Positions 8,713 to 17,580 of a DNA stretch of 64,000 bases are shown piece after piece. A program made the position numbers and the translations under genes. The notes below the pieces were generated by a model. It saw nothing but the letters and a program-made list of their open reading frames with translations, was not told where the DNA came from and searched no databases. Position 1 is the first letter of the stretch; every line of letters starts with the position of its first letter. Origin of the DNA: Flavobacterium nitrogenifigens (GTDB lineage Bacteria > Bacteroidota > Bacteroidia > Flavobacteriales > Flavobacteriaceae); contig NZ_QJRI01000174.1 in the NCBI RefSeq assembly GCF_003254565.1, forward strand, positions 150,901 through 214,900, in the 5' to 3' direction.

Positions 8713-9117
8713 ATGAACTTTACTTACCCTAAAAACGAACGTTTAAAAAGCAAAACAACAATTGGTTTACTGTTTTCTGAAGGAAAATCAGTATCCAAAT
8801 ATCCGCTTCGTTTGGTTTACCGTCAAGCGGAAGCAAATTCTGAAGAACAAACCAAGATTGGCGTTTCGGTTTCTAAGAAATATTTTAAGAAAGCCGTTGA
8901 TCGAAATTACTTCAAAAGAGTTCTGAGAGAAACCTATCGATTGAACAAACATTTACTTTTAGATAACTTGGATCAGCCGTATTCAATCATGCTTTTTTAT
9001 CAGACTAAAGACCGTTTATCCTACGAAGAAATCAATACTAAAATGATTCAATTGTTTGAGAAATTTTCGGCCCAAATCAACAAACCTCAAGATTCTGATA
9101 CAAAAACAGAAGCGTAA
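8713..9117 (+). CDS. rnpA: RnpA, protein component of ribonuclease P
   Basis: The 134-residue basic protein matches RnpA. The N-terminal RLKSKTTIGLLFSEGKS segment leads to IGVSVSKKYFKKAVDRNYFKRVLRETYR, whose RNxxKRxxRE core is the family signature that contacts the RNA subunit and precursor tRNA. It supports 5' maturation of tRNAs. In many bacteria rnpA follows rpmH and dnaA; here it is not beside either, and is followed by a lipoprotein gene and a protease gene on the same strand. Confidence 0.93.
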   Translation: MNFTYPKNERLKSKTTIGLLFSEGKSVSKYPLRLVYRQAEANSEEQTKIGVSVSKKYFKKAVDRNYFKRVLRETYRLNKHLLLDNLDQPYSIMLFYQTKDRLSYEEINTKMIQLFEKFSAQINKPQDSDTKTEA

Positions 9118-9187
9118 ATTTCAAAACGTAAGATTATTATTCAAATTAGACAAAAAAATCGTAGTTTTAGCTCTAAATTGAAATTTT

Positions 9188-10021
9188 ATGCGTCAACTTT
9201 TCTTTTTATCTGTTTTATTTTTAATGTTTTCTGGTTGCAGTAAATCTGACGCTGAGAGTCATGATGTTGCAGTAAGCGCTGTTATGGTTCCACCACCACC
9301 TGCTGGAGCGAGTGAGTCTAATAGAAAAGATCAAGATTTAACTGAATCTTCAACAACTAAGATTCCACAGAAAATAATCAAACAGGGATCCCTCCGATTT
9401 GAAACAGATAATTTAGAAAACACTTACAATCAAATTCAAAAAGCGGTTTCAGACAACAAGGCAAGAGTCATAAACGATTCTGAAGGGAAAGATTACAACA
9501 GTGTTTACAGAAGCCTTACTATAAAAGTACCTAGCCAGAATTTTGATCGTTTTATAAATAATGTTTCAAAAGGAGTTTCGTATTTTGAAGTTAAAAATAT
9601 ATCTGCAGAAGATGTAACAGAACAATTTATTGATTTAACTTCAAGATTAAATACTAAGAAAAAACTCGAAGAACGTTATTTACAGATCTTACAGAAAGCG
9701 ACTAAAGTCAGTGAGATTTTAGAAATTGAAAAACAGATTTCGGCTATCCGCGAAGAAATAGAATCGAAAGAAGGTCAGCTTAAATATTTAGAAAGTCGTG
9801 TTTCCGAAAGCACAGTCACCATTGACTTTTACAAAAAGACACCTGAAAAAGAAGGTATTAAAATATCCTATGGCTCAAAAATCTGGAACGCAATTAAATC
9901 TGGATTCTTTAGTTTATCCGATTTTTTAATATCGTTAATCAGCGTTTGGCCGTTTGTTATCCTATTTTGTGTATTTGCCTATTTTATTAGAAGAAGATTA
10001 AAAAGAAGAAAAAAAGAATAA
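9188..10021 (+). CDS. DUF4349 domain lipoprotein
   Basis: The 277-residue protein has a lipoprotein signal with lipobox ending FSGC (Cys17) and a Pro-rich linker. A DUF4349 domain starts at KIIKQGSLRFETDNLENT. The middle is charged and probably coiled coil (about 165-205, including VSEILEIEKQISAIREEIESK), and a C-terminal membrane helix (about 243-265) precedes a basic tail. Having a lipobox and a C-terminal helix together is normal for the family. Function is unknown; an envelope role is likely. The S41 protease gene follows after two bases, so the two are probably co-transcribed. Confidence 0.85.
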   Translation: MRQLFFLSVLFLMFSGCSKSDAESHDVAVSAVMVPPPPAGASESNRKDQDLTESSTTKIPQKIIKQGSLRFETDNLENTYNQIQKAVSDNKARVINDSEGKDYNSVYRSLTIKVPSQNFDRFINNVSKGVSYFEVKNISAEDVTEQFIDLTSRLNTKKKLEERYLQILQKATKVSEILEIEKQISAIREEIESKEGQLKYLESRVSESTVTIDFYKKTPEKEGIKISYGSKIWNAIKSGFFSLSDFLISLISVWPFVILFCVFAYFIRRRLKRRKKE

Positions 10022-10023
10022 TC

Positions 10024-11661
10024 ATGTATCCGTATTTCAAAAAGAAATTTATTATACCAGTCGCTGCGGCGGGAATGTTGTTTGTTGGAACCAGTTTTAG
10101 AGAAGATTTTTTTGAAATTGCCAAACAAATCGAAATTTTCACGACTTTGTTTAAAGCCGTAAACACCAATTATGTAGACGAAACCAATCCTGGTGATTTG
10201 ATGGATAAGGCCATCAAGAGTATGTTGGGAAGTTTAGACCCCTATACGGTTTATTTTAATGAACAAGATGTTGTCAACTTTAAAATCAATAATACTGGAG
10301 AATATACTGGAATCGGCGCTTTGATTTCTAGAAAAAATGACCGTTTGGTTGTACGTGAACCTTATAAAAATTATCCCGCCGATAAAGCTGGACTAAAAGC
10401 TGGTGATGAAATCATTCAGATTGGAGATGTTTTAATTGCCGATTTTAAGGATGATGCTTCTCAATTATTGAAAGGAACAAAAAACACAAAAATCAATATC
10501 AAATATCTTCGTCAGGGAAAACCAAGTACTACGGTTTTAGTTTTGGATGAAGTAGATATCAAATCAGTTCCTTTTTACGGAAAAATTGATGATAAAACTG
10601 GTTATATTGTTTTAGCGCATTTCAGCAGAAAAGCTTCAGCCGAAGTTAAAGATGCTCTTGAGAAACTAAAAGCCGATGGAGCCAAACAAATCGTTTTGGA
10701 TCTGAGAGGCAATCCTGGAGGTTTATTAAATGAAGCCATTGATATCTGTAATTTGTTTGTTCCAAAGAATGAAGTAATTGTAACGACTAAATCTAGAATT
10801 GAAAAACATAATAATACTTATAAAACACAGAAAGAACCAGTTGATACTGAAATTCCGTTAGCAATTTTAGTGAACGGAAGAAGTGCTTCGGCTTCTGAAA
10901 TTGTTTCGGGTGCTTTACAAGATTTGGATCGTGCCGTAATTTTAGGAAGCAGAAGTTTTGGTAAAGGTCTAGTACAGCGTTCTGTTGATTTAACTTATGG
11001 GACGCAATTGAAAGTTACTATTTCTAGATATTATACGCCTTCTGGCAGATGTATTCAGGCTTTGGATTATGCGCATAAAGATAAAAATGGTGTGGCTCAG
11101 AAAACTGATGCTAAAAACTTCAATGCTTTTAAAACCAGAAAAGGAAGAACAGTTTATGATGGCGGAGGAGTTTTACCAGATATTGAATTGGAAGAAACTA
11201 AAACAAGTGCTATTGCCACTGCTTTAATTAAAAACGATGGTGTTTTTGACTATGCAACAACGTATTATTACAAAAATCCAAATTTAGGAGATAAGATTCC
11301 GACTTTGACCGATGCTGATTATACGGCTTTCAAACAATATCTGAAAACAAACAAACTCACTTTTGATACTGAAACCGAAGTGGCTTTGAAAAATACTTTA
11401 GCTGCAGCTAAAAAAGAAAAAATAGACGAGACCATTACTGCCGAATATCAGCAATTGTTGAATGCTTTAGAAAAAAGCGAAACTACTTTACTGGACAAAA
11501 ACCAAAAAGAAATCAAAAACATGATTTTGGAAGAGTTGATCAAAAGATATCAATATCAAGAAGGTTTGTATCAGTATTATTTAAAAAACAATTCAGAAAT
11601 TAAAAGAGCAGTTAGCGTATTAAATAATCAGACAGAATATAAGACGATTTTAAAAATGTAG
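10024..11661 (+). CDS. S41 family C-terminal processing peptidase (CtpA/Prc type)
   Basis: The 545-residue protein has an N-terminal hydrophobic export segment (about 8-24), a PDZ domain (about 90-175, with YTGIGALI and KAGLKAGDEI) and an S41 catalytic domain. The nucleophile lies in GRSASASEIVSGAL (Ser within 287-291) and the general-base lysine is Lys314 in SFGKGLVQ. These periplasmic Ser/Lys proteases cut proteins from exposed C-termini and act in envelope quality control. A long C-terminal extension after about residue 420 is common in Bacteroidota members. The gene abuts the DUF4349 gene upstream and an OmpA-domain gene three bases downstream, forming an envelope operon. Confidence 0.92.
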   Translation: MYPYFKKKFIIPVAAAGMLFVGTSFREDFFEIAKQIEIFTTLFKAVNTNYVDETNPGDLMDKAIKSMLGSLDPYTVYFNEQDVVNFKINNTGEYTGIGALISRKNDRLVVREPYKNYPADKAGLKAGDEIIQIGDVLIADFKDDASQLLKGTKNTKINIKYLRQGKPSTTVLVLDEVDIKSVPFYGKIDDKTGYIVLAHFSRKASAEVKDALEKLKADGAKQIVLDLRGNPGGLLNEAIDICNLFVPKNEVIVTTKSRIEKHNNTYKTQKEPVDTEIPLAILVNGRSASASEIVSGALQDLDRAVILGSRSFGKGLVQRSVDLTYGTQLKVTISRYYTPSGRCIQALDYAHKDKNGVAQKTDAKNFNAFKTRKGRTVYDGGGVLPDIELEETKTSAIATALIKNDGVFDYATTYYYKNPNLGDKIPTLTDADYTAFKQYLKTNKLTFDTETEVALKNTLAAAKKEKIDETITAEYQQLLNALEKSETTLLDKNQKEIKNMILEELIKRYQYQEGLYQYYLKNNSEIKRAVSVLNNQTEYKTILKM

Positions 11662-11664
11662 TGA

Positions 11665-12468
11665 ATGAAGATAACTCTAGCCCTGATTCTTTTTTCATTT
11701 TATACAGTAAACGCACAGCAAAAACCTGTTGAAACAATTTATTTTGAGTTTGACAAATATGATTTGACAGAAAAACAAATCAGTGTAGTTTCTAACTTTA
11801 TAAAAAACATAGACACTTCTAAAGTAGAGTCTATACAGATTTATGGCTATTGTGATGATCGTGGAAATGATGAATATAACTTTAGATTGTCTAACAATCG
11901 GGCCAATACGATTCAGAATCTATTAGTAAAAAAGGGATTCAACCAGAGTAAAATTGTAATTCTTGAAGGAAAGGGACGTGTTGTTGTAAAAACAGACACA
12001 GTAGAGAATCTGTATGAAACACGTCTTCGAAATCGGCGGGTTGATTTGATTGTCGTTAAGAAAAATAGTTTTGGAAAAGGAGTTTACACTTCTTTCAAAG
12101 ACAATTTAAAAGTAGGCGACAAAATATATCTCGAGTCTATTTTATTTGATATTGGAAGCGCTAAACTTACCAGCAATTCTAAAAAAGAACTGGATAAAAT
12201 TGCACTCATACTCCAAAAACACAGAAGTCTGAATTTTGAAATTAGAGGGCATGTGTGCTGTACTCCTGAAATTTATAGCGACGGAATTGATAGAGATACC
12301 AAAGAAAGAAGGCTTTCCTGGAACCGCGCCAAAACTGTTTTCCATTATTTAATATCCAAAAAAGTATCCAAAAGCCGCATGACTTATATTGGATGCGGCA
12401 ATCGATATCCGTTAGGAAAAGGTGATAATTACGATCGACGAGTGGAGTTTGTGATTACTAAAATCTAA
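11665..12468 (+). CDS. Periplasmic protein with two OmpA-like peptidoglycan-binding domains
   Basis: The 267-residue protein has a signal peptide (1-17) but no beta-barrel. It consists of two tandem OmpA C-terminal-like domains. The first runs from TIYFEFDKYDLTEKQ to RLRNRRVDLIVVK. The second runs from ILFDIGSAKLTSNSK to NYDRRVEFVITK and contains an insertion with a Cys-Cys pair (GHVCCTPEIYSDG). The domain binds diaminopimelate in peptidoglycan; both copies keep the terminal NRR/DRRV element. Duplication without a barrel suggests a cell-wall-bound periplasmic adaptor. It follows the S41 protease gene by three bases and is the last gene of that operon, facing a convergent thioredoxin gene. Confidence 0.85.
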   Translation: MKITLALILFSFYTVNAQQKPVETIYFEFDKYDLTEKQISVVSNFIKNIDTSKVESIQIYGYCDDRGNDEYNFRLSNNRANTIQNLLVKKGFNQSKIVILEGKGRVVVKTDTVENLYETRLRNRRVDLIVVKKNSFGKGVYTSFKDNLKVGDKIYLESILFDIGSAKLTSNSKKELDKIALILQKHRSLNFEIRGHVCCTPEIYSDGIDRDTKERRLSWNRAKTVFHYLISKKVSKSRMTYIGCGNRYPLGKGDNYDRRVEFVITKI

Positions 12469-12471
12469 ATT

Positions 12472-13029
12472 TTATTTAAAAGTTGGTGGTGCAGGCATTT
12501 CTGAAACTGTATTATCGGATTCTAAAATTTCTTCTCCTTTCAAAAATTTATTAATTACAATATCATTTAAAGTATAGGGCTGTCCAATCCATCTTACAAT
12601 TCCTTTATTATCAATTAAAAATGTTTTAGGAATTGAATAACCTCCACGCTCATTTTCGACAACAAAATCGTTTAATGCTTTTTTAGTTTGATCGCTTACA
12701 ACTATAGAATTAAACTTTACTCTTTCTAATGTCTTTTTTGTTTTTTCTGGAGATTCATATGTAATGGAAATAAAAACTAAATTTGTTCTGTCTTTAAACC
12801 TTTCTTGCATCATATTAAGGTTTGGAACTTCTGCTAAACAGGTCGTGCACCAAGTCGCCCAAAACTCCAATAAAATATATTTATCTTCCAAGTTTTTATC
12901 CTTTGGGGTATTCTGAAGATAATCTGTTATATTAATTTTAGGCGCTTTGTCTCCTACTTTCAGTTTTAACTGACTAAAGGTTTTACTTGACAACAATAAA
13001 ACGAAGAACAATAAGAAAGTCTTTTTCAT
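12472..13029 (-). CDS. TlpA-like periplasmic thioredoxin (AhpC/TSA-Redoxin family)
   Basis: The 185-residue protein has a signal peptide (MKKTFLLFFVLLLSSKTFS) and a thioredoxin fold. The active site is WATWCTTC (CxxC), with the cis-proline region in YSIPKTFLIDNKGIVRWIG. It is probably a periplasmic thiol-disulfide oxidoreductase that reduces specific partners, as TlpA and ResA do. The frame also extends to a TTG at 13059, but the ATG at 13029 puts the signal peptide at the N-terminus and was chosen. It lies three bases from the convergent OmpA-domain gene with no terminator between them. Confidence 0.87.
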   Translation of the reverse strand: MKKTFLLFFVLLLSSKTFSQLKLKVGDKAPKINITDYLQNTPKDKNLEDKYILLEFWATWCTTCLAEVPNLNMMQERFKDRTNLVFISITYESPEKTKKTLERVKFNSIVVSDQTKKALNDFVVENERGGYSIPKTFLIDNKGIVRWIGQPYTLNDIVINKFLKGEEILESDNTVSEMPAPPTFK

Positions 13030-13097
13030 ATTTGATTTTTTATTTCTAAAAATAAACAAAAATCAAATTAAAAGAATAATTCTATATGAGGCTAAAA

Positions 13098-13142
13098 AAA
13101 CGAAAAAGCTCGCAAGCCTTTAAAATTCAATGCTAACGCGAG
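13098..13142 (-). terminator. Probable terminator of the acetyltransferase gene
   Basis: Read on the minus strand, CTCGC pairs with GCGAG and an inner AGC pairs with GCT across a bulge; two T-rich tracts follow. It lies 37 bases after the GNAT stop codon. Confidence 0.5.
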
Positions 13143-13178
13143 AATAAAATTTTACTTGATGTGTTTTTGTATAAAAAA

Positions 13179-13625
13179 TCATTCTCGGATCATTTCTATA
13201 TGCTCAATATCATCTTCCAAATACATTTCGCTAGTTTGGACAAAACCGTGGCTTTCGTAAAATTTCTTTAGATACAACTGTGCTCCAATGGTAATTTTAT
13301 CTTTTCCGAAATTAGATTTAATTCCAGCTATGGCTTCACGCATTAATTCATGTCCCCATTTTCTATCTCTGTAATTGGCATCTACAGTAACTCTTCCGAT
13401 CGAAGCGTTATCAAAACTAATTCCGACATCAAATAAACGCGAATAGGCTACAATTTTACCTTCAAACTCTCCAATTAGGTGTAAAGCTTTCTTGTCTTTA
13501 CTGTCAAGATCCAAATAAACGCAGTTTTGCTCTACTACAAAGATTTCACTTCTCAGTTTGAGCAAATCGTATAACTCATGAACAGTTAATGCCTCAAAAG
13601 GCTTTATTTTCCATTTTAATTCCAT
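13179..13625 (-). CDS. GNAT family acetyltransferase, ElaA-like
   Basis: The 148-residue cytosolic protein matches the ElaA subgroup of GNAT N-acetyltransferases. It has the N-terminal pattern LTVHELYDLLKLRSEIFVVE, then QNCVYLDLDSKD, and the acetyl-CoA-binding region ASIGRVTVDANYRDRKWGHELM, where the usual RxxGxG is relaxed to RKWGHE. The acceptor substrate of ElaA proteins is not established. It is a single gene flanked by intergenic repeat sequence upstream and a weak terminator downstream. Confidence 0.85.
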   Translation of the reverse strand: MELKWKIKPFEALTVHELYDLLKLRSEIFVVEQNCVYLDLDSKDKKALHLIGEFEGKIVAYSRLFDVGISFDNASIGRVTVDANYRDRKWGHELMREAIAGIKSNFGKDKITIGAQLYLKKFYESHGFVQTSEMYLEDDIEHIEMIRE

Positions 13626-13632
13626 TCTTGCT

Positions 13633-13772
13633 TATTTTTTGCCACAAAGGCATGAAAGCGCTAAGTTATATTATTTTTTAGTTGCGCTAAAGTTTCTTGT
13701 AGAAATTGCAAAAGACACAAAGTTATATCTCGCAGAAATAAACCTTTGTGCCTTTGCATCTTTGTTTCTTTA
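13633..13772. repeat. Intergenic patch of ACAAAG/CTTTGTG-type repeat words
   Basis: The spacer upstream of the ElaA-like gene contains repeated GCCACAAAG, GACACAAAG, CCTTTGTGCC and CGCTAAGTTATATT words. The last (13659-13672) recurs exactly at 14567-14580. This is the dispersed intergenic repeat type common in Flavobacterium and related to the element at 52.0 kb. No gene was seen in it. Confidence 0.5.
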
Positions 13773-13787
13773 AACCTAAATAGAAAA

Positions 13788-14429
13788 TTATTTTTTAGTC
13801 ATTACGATTTCCATGCTTTTATATTCGGTTCCGTTTTTTGTATCGAACATTTCCATTTTTCGAGTTTTAGCGTCCACAATAGTGTAGACTTCTCTATACT
13901 TGGTATTTTTTGCCGTTACTGGATCAGCCATTTCTCCATTAAAATCAATACTCTTGGTGCTTTCATTATACTTACCTTTACTAATCATCATTCCAGTTCC
14001 CATATTATCAATAAATGTGGAGATGTATTCTTTAGTAGCATTATTATAACCTACAGTGGCTTTACCTTCAAAAGGCTGCCCCATCATGGTACCTTTATAA
14101 ATTGCTTCTTGAAAGCGTCCGCCTAAAATCATTTTGATTTCGGCTACAGAAGTTTCTTTTTCAGGTTTTGCATTTGCATCAGACCAAAATGTCATATCGC
14201 AATTCCATGTCCCCACTTCATCGGCCAGTATTTTATGAGGATTTCCAGGCGCTGCATATTCCTGCCAGGCTTTCATCTGCGCTGCCGAATCTAATGGTGC
14301 TTCGGTAACAGGCTCTTCCGTTTTAACAGAATCTGTTGCTACTGGAGTTGCTGCTTCTTCTTTCACTTCTTTTTTACAAGAAATAAAACACAAAGTTATT
14401 ATTGCTAAGGTTGCGGTTAATTTTTTCAT
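13788..14429 (-). CDS. DUF1579 family lipoprotein
   Basis: The 213-residue protein has a lipobox ending CFISC (Cys18), an acidic Ala/Pro/Thr-rich linker and a DUF1579 domain. The domain begins near residue 60 (GNPHKILADEVGTW) and includes GGRFQEAIYKGTMMGQPFEG and YISTFIDNMGTGMMISKG. DUF1579 proteins adopt a lipocalin-like beta-barrel and may bind a small hydrophobic ligand, but no function is proven. The protein is predicted to be anchored in the envelope. It is single, with repeat-rich spacers on both sides. Confidence 0.85.
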   Translation of the reverse strand: MKKLTATLAIITLCFISCKKEVKEEAATPVATDSVKTEEPVTEAPLDSAAQMKAWQEYAAPGNPHKILADEVGTWNCDMTFWSDANAKPEKETSVAEIKMILGGRFQEAIYKGTMMGQPFEGKATVGYNNATKEYISTFIDNMGTGMMISKGKYNESTKSIDFNGEMADPVTAKNTKYREVYTIVDAKTRKMEMFDTKNGTEYKSMEIVMTKK

Positions 14430-14524
14430 AACTATTTGTTTTTATGTTTGTTATGAATAAAAGTACGAAAAAATTTGTTTGTTTTATTTTGTTTCAGGTT
14501 TCATGTTTCAAGTTGATATGCTTT

Positions 14525-14590
14525 GGCGACTTAACCGCAAAGTTCGCAAAAGATTTACGCAGAGAACGCTAAGTTATATTGAGACGATCA
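14525..14590. repeat. Intergenic CCGCAAAG-type repeat
   Basis: This segment carries TTAACCGCAAAG, CGCAAAAGATTTACGC and CGCTAAGTTATATT. Its first half is closely similar to the left arm of the inverted repeat element at 52008-52039, and its second half matches 13659-13672 exactly. It is one copy of a dispersed non-coding repeat family. Confidence 0.55.
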
Positions 14591-14643
14591 AGTTCTCTAA
14601 GAAATGCACACATTCAATCGTCAGATTTTGAAACTTTAAACCC

Positions 14644-15612
14644 TTATCGTTTGTCGATTCTCACTGTTTTTATGATTGCTTCGAGTTCTAGCATTAAATC
14701 GCGTTCTTGATGTGAAGGCGAATAAGAGAATCCTTCGATGACCAAAACTCTATTGAAGGTTGGGTCTATTATGGCATAATTGATAAATGGCCCTGTCATG
14801 AAATCATTTTTCAATTCCCACGTTCCTTTTGTTTCAAAGGCTTCTTTGTTGTCCAACATCACTTTTGAAAAATAGGGCGCGTAAGCTTCGCTGGTAATCA
14901 TTTGCGTATTAGGTTCACGTCCTTGAATGTATTTGCCAATTGAGTCTCGCATTTTGACAATTGCATTTACAACGTCTTTTTTCTTTTTGAAATTATAAAG
15001 CGGAATCTGGTAAATTAATAAACTGGTATTACCGCTTATGATTTCTTTTTTGAGCCAGATGAATTTCTTTTTATGCAGCATGTATTCATATCCTGTTGGG
15101 ATTTGAATATTAATATGAAATTTGTTTTTTAAGATTGCTTTATTTAACAGCGATGCACTATTATCTTCCTGAATTTTTTGAATTTCGGCATCATGAATAA
15201 TTTTGATTATTTGGGGCGCATTCAATTCTAAACTACAGGTAATATCGTCTACGGATTTTCCGTAAATGCGAAAAGTATTGTGAGGTAATGTTTTGCTTCG
15301 AATGATTTCGAATTTATCTGCAGTTGCTTTTTTGACCACAATAATGCTTCGGCTGTCTGTAACAAAACCTTCAAGCAATCTGGCAGGATATTGGTTTATG
15401 GTAAAAAGCGGTTCTTCTTGGGTAAGTCCAAGAACTGGTGAGGCAAATTTATTTCTGATGCTATCGCCTACTTCTCCATACCACAATTGGTCATCAATAA
15501 TGACCGAAATGGTATTGGTTTTTCCAGAAACTGTTTCGTTTTGTTTTTCACTTTTGAAACAAGAAGTCAGGAAAAATGGAATTAATAGCAATAAAAAATG
15601 GGTTTTATTCAT
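14644..15612 (-). CDS. DUF4837 family lipoprotein
   Basis: The 322-residue protein has a lipobox ending FLTSC (Cys18). The DUF4837 domain covers the rest of the chain: VIIDDQLWYGEVGDSIRNKF near the start, LLIYQIPLYNF in the middle and the conserved TKGTWELKNDFMTGPFINYA block near the end. The family is restricted to Bacteroidota and has no known function. It lies 46 bases downstream of the LysM lytic transglycosylase gene on the same strand. This pairing hints at a role in cell-wall turnover, which is inference only. Confidence 0.85.
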   Translation of the reverse strand: MNKTHFLLLLIPFFLTSCFKSEKQNETVSGKTNTISVIIDDQLWYGEVGDSIRNKFASPVLGLTQEEPLFTINQYPARLLEGFVTDSRSIIVVKKATADKFEIIRSKTLPHNTFRIYGKSVDDITCSLELNAPQIIKIIHDAEIQKIQEDNSASLLNKAILKNKFHINIQIPTGYEYMLHKKKFIWLKKEIISGNTSLLIYQIPLYNFKKKKDVVNAIVKMRDSIGKYIQGREPNTQMITSEAYAPYFSKVMLDNKEAFETKGTWELKNDFMTGPFINYAIIDPTFNRVLVIEGFSYSPSHQERDLMLELEAIIKTVRIDKR

Positions 15613-15658
15613 TTTTTTAATTTATGAAATAAAACCCAAATTTAATAAGATTTTTCTA

Positions 15659-17470
15659 TTATCCGTTTATTTTAAGTTTCATTCCCGGTTTAATATCTTC
15701 ATCTTTAATACCATTCCATTTTTTAATATCTGAAATTGTTACTCCAGGATATTTTTTAGAAATGCTATACAAAGAATCTCCTTTTTTAACGTAATAATCT
15801 TCACTAACGTTTTTAGAAGGTGCTTTTTTCTTGAATGAATCAACCGAGTTTGATGCAATTGCTGTTGAAGTCGGCTCTTCTATAACGATCGCTGCTTTAG
15901 AAATAATTAATGTTTTTCCTAAACCAATGTTATTTGAAGTTAAATTGTTAAGTTCTTTTAACTCCGCAATAGTCGTACCGAATTTCTTTGCAATGCTGCC
16001 TAAATTATCTCCAGCCACTACAACATAGTCCATATCAACAGCTGTTTTCTCTTTATTTTCAGCAGATGCAATGGCTTGTTCTTTGTCTACAACAGCAGGA
16101 ACAGCTTTAACAGGAGCTTCTTCTTCTGCCTTAATTTTTAGGCTTCTTCCAATTGCTACAGCATTTGTTTTTAAGTTATTCCATTTTTTAATATCCGAAA
16201 TATTTACATCATACTTAGCGGCAATCGCTCCTAAATTATCTCCTTTTCTAACTTTATAAAATTCAAAATCACCATTATCAACTGGCGCTGGTTTTACAGC
16301 TGCTGGTTTCGCTTTTGGTGCATATTTTACAGCTAATCGAGATGATGTTGCTCTAAAATCTTTATCATATTTTACGTAAGCATAAATTTGTTCTTCGTTT
16401 GAAACAAATGTTGCTACTTTATCTTTTGGAAGACGAATAAAATGCTGTTCTCCCTGATAAAACGGAACAACTCCCATTTTATAAGATGGATTTAAAAGCT
16501 GAATCTGAGATTGTGGCATGTCTAATAAATCGGCAAGCTGTTTGAAAGACATTTGATTTTTGACTGCAACAGTATCGGTTTCAAAGTTTTTAACCACAGC
16601 TCTTTCTGGATTGATTCCGTGTTCTTTGTGGTATTCAAAAAGGTACATTGTTGCTAAGAAAGCAGGAACGTAACCTTGAGTTTCTTTTGGAAGATAATTG
16701 CGAATGTCCCAGTATTTTGTTTTTCCGCCAGAACGACGAATTGCTTTGGTAACATTTCCTGGACCTGAATTGTAAGAAGCTAAAACTAGTTCCCAGTCAC
16801 CAAAAATATTGAACATTTTGGTCATGTATTCTGATGCTGCGGCTGTAGCTTTAAGAGGATCGCTTCTTTCATCGATATAAGAATCAATTTTTAAAGCGTA
16901 TTGTTTTCCGGTTCCGTACATAAACTGCCAAAGTCCCGTAGCGCCCATTTTAGAAACTGCTTTAGGATTTAAAGCAGATTCTACAACGGCTAAATATTTT
17001 ATTTCCAGAGGAACGTTTTGTTTGGCAAAAGCGTCCTCAAAGATTGGGAAATAATATTCTGATAAAGCCATTAATCGAGAAAACGATTTTTTACGATTCT
17101 TAAGAAATGACTTTATTATATTTTCTAAACCTTGATTGTATTCGATCTCAAAAGGTGATTTCTGATTCATCGCCGCCAAACGCTGCTTTAGCAGTTCGGT
17201 TGGAAGTTCTTCATCAACAGTAACATCTTTGTTAATGGTTTGAATGTCTTTGGTAAGATCATCATAAATATCCAGACTTACTAATTCGTTCATCCATAAA
17301 CTATCTACTTTTGCAGCAAGATCGTTCTTTTTGAATGTACTTTTAATAGAATCTAAATATGAAAGTTTAACCTCTGGTTTCAGTTCTATATCTGCCTTTG
17401 CCGTTTCTTGTGCACAGACAGCTAACGAAAAGAAAGCCGAAACCACTAACGATAATTTCTTTACAATCAT
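15659..17470 (-). CDS. MltD-like lytic transglycosylase with three LysM domains
   Basis: The 603-residue protein has a signal peptide (1-20, ending VCAQ) and an SLT lytic transglycosylase domain. The catalytic Glu164 lies in VVESALNPKAVSKMGATGLW, and the GDWELVLASYNSGPGNV block is present. Three C-terminal LysM domains begin near residues 405, 482 and 560 (KVRKGDNLGAIAAKY, VVVAGDNLGSIAKKF, YVKKGDSLYSISKKY). It cleaves glycan strands of peptidoglycan to anhydromuropeptides, with LysM modules holding it on the wall. It lies between pgk and the DUF4837 lipoprotein gene on the same strand, with its own candidate promoter at 17525-17532. Confidence 0.93.
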   Translation of the reverse strand: MIVKKLSLVVSAFFSLAVCAQETAKADIELKPEVKLSYLDSIKSTFKKNDLAAKVDSLWMNELVSLDIYDDLTKDIQTINKDVTVDEELPTELLKQRLAAMNQKSPFEIEYNQGLENIIKSFLKNRKKSFSRLMALSEYYFPIFEDAFAKQNVPLEIKYLAVVESALNPKAVSKMGATGLWQFMYGTGKQYALKIDSYIDERSDPLKATAAASEYMTKMFNIFGDWELVLASYNSGPGNVTKAIRRSGGKTKYWDIRNYLPKETQGYVPAFLATMYLFEYHKEHGINPERAVVKNFETDTVAVKNQMSFKQLADLLDMPQSQIQLLNPSYKMGVVPFYQGEQHFIRLPKDKVATFVSNEEQIYAYVKYDKDFRATSSRLAVKYAPKAKPAAVKPAPVDNGDFEFYKVRKGDNLGAIAAKYDVNISDIKKWNNLKTNAVAIGRSLKIKAEEEAPVKAVPAVVDKEQAIASAENKEKTAVDMDYVVVAGDNLGSIAKKFGTTIAELKELNNLTSNNIGLGKTLIISKAAIVIEEPTSTAIASNSVDSFKKKAPSKNVSEDYYVKKGDSLYSISKKYPGVTISDIKKWNGIKDEDIKPGMKLKING

Positions 17471-17524
17471 ATAACATTATTTTAAAATTCTGTAATTCAA
17501 ACAATTACAAGAGTTGTATTTTTG

Positions 17525-17532
17525 CAAATCTA
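17525..17532 (-). promoter_or_regulatory. -7 box upstream of the LysM lytic transglycosylase gene
   Basis: The minus strand reads TAGATTTG (TAnnTTTG), 54 bases before the ATG. Directly beside it the plus strand reads TATTTTTG (17517-17524), so two -7-like boxes lie back to back. No clear -33 TTG was found for either. Confidence 0.4.
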
Positions 17533-17580
17533 AGCCCTTTATTGAAGAAAACTGTTTAAAAAAATGTTAATTGTGATTTT

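Noticed and set aside
13746..14126. A 126-codon plus-strand open frame
   Set aside because: It lies antisense to the DUF1579 lipoprotein gene, which has a clear signal peptide and family match. The frame has no recognisable features.
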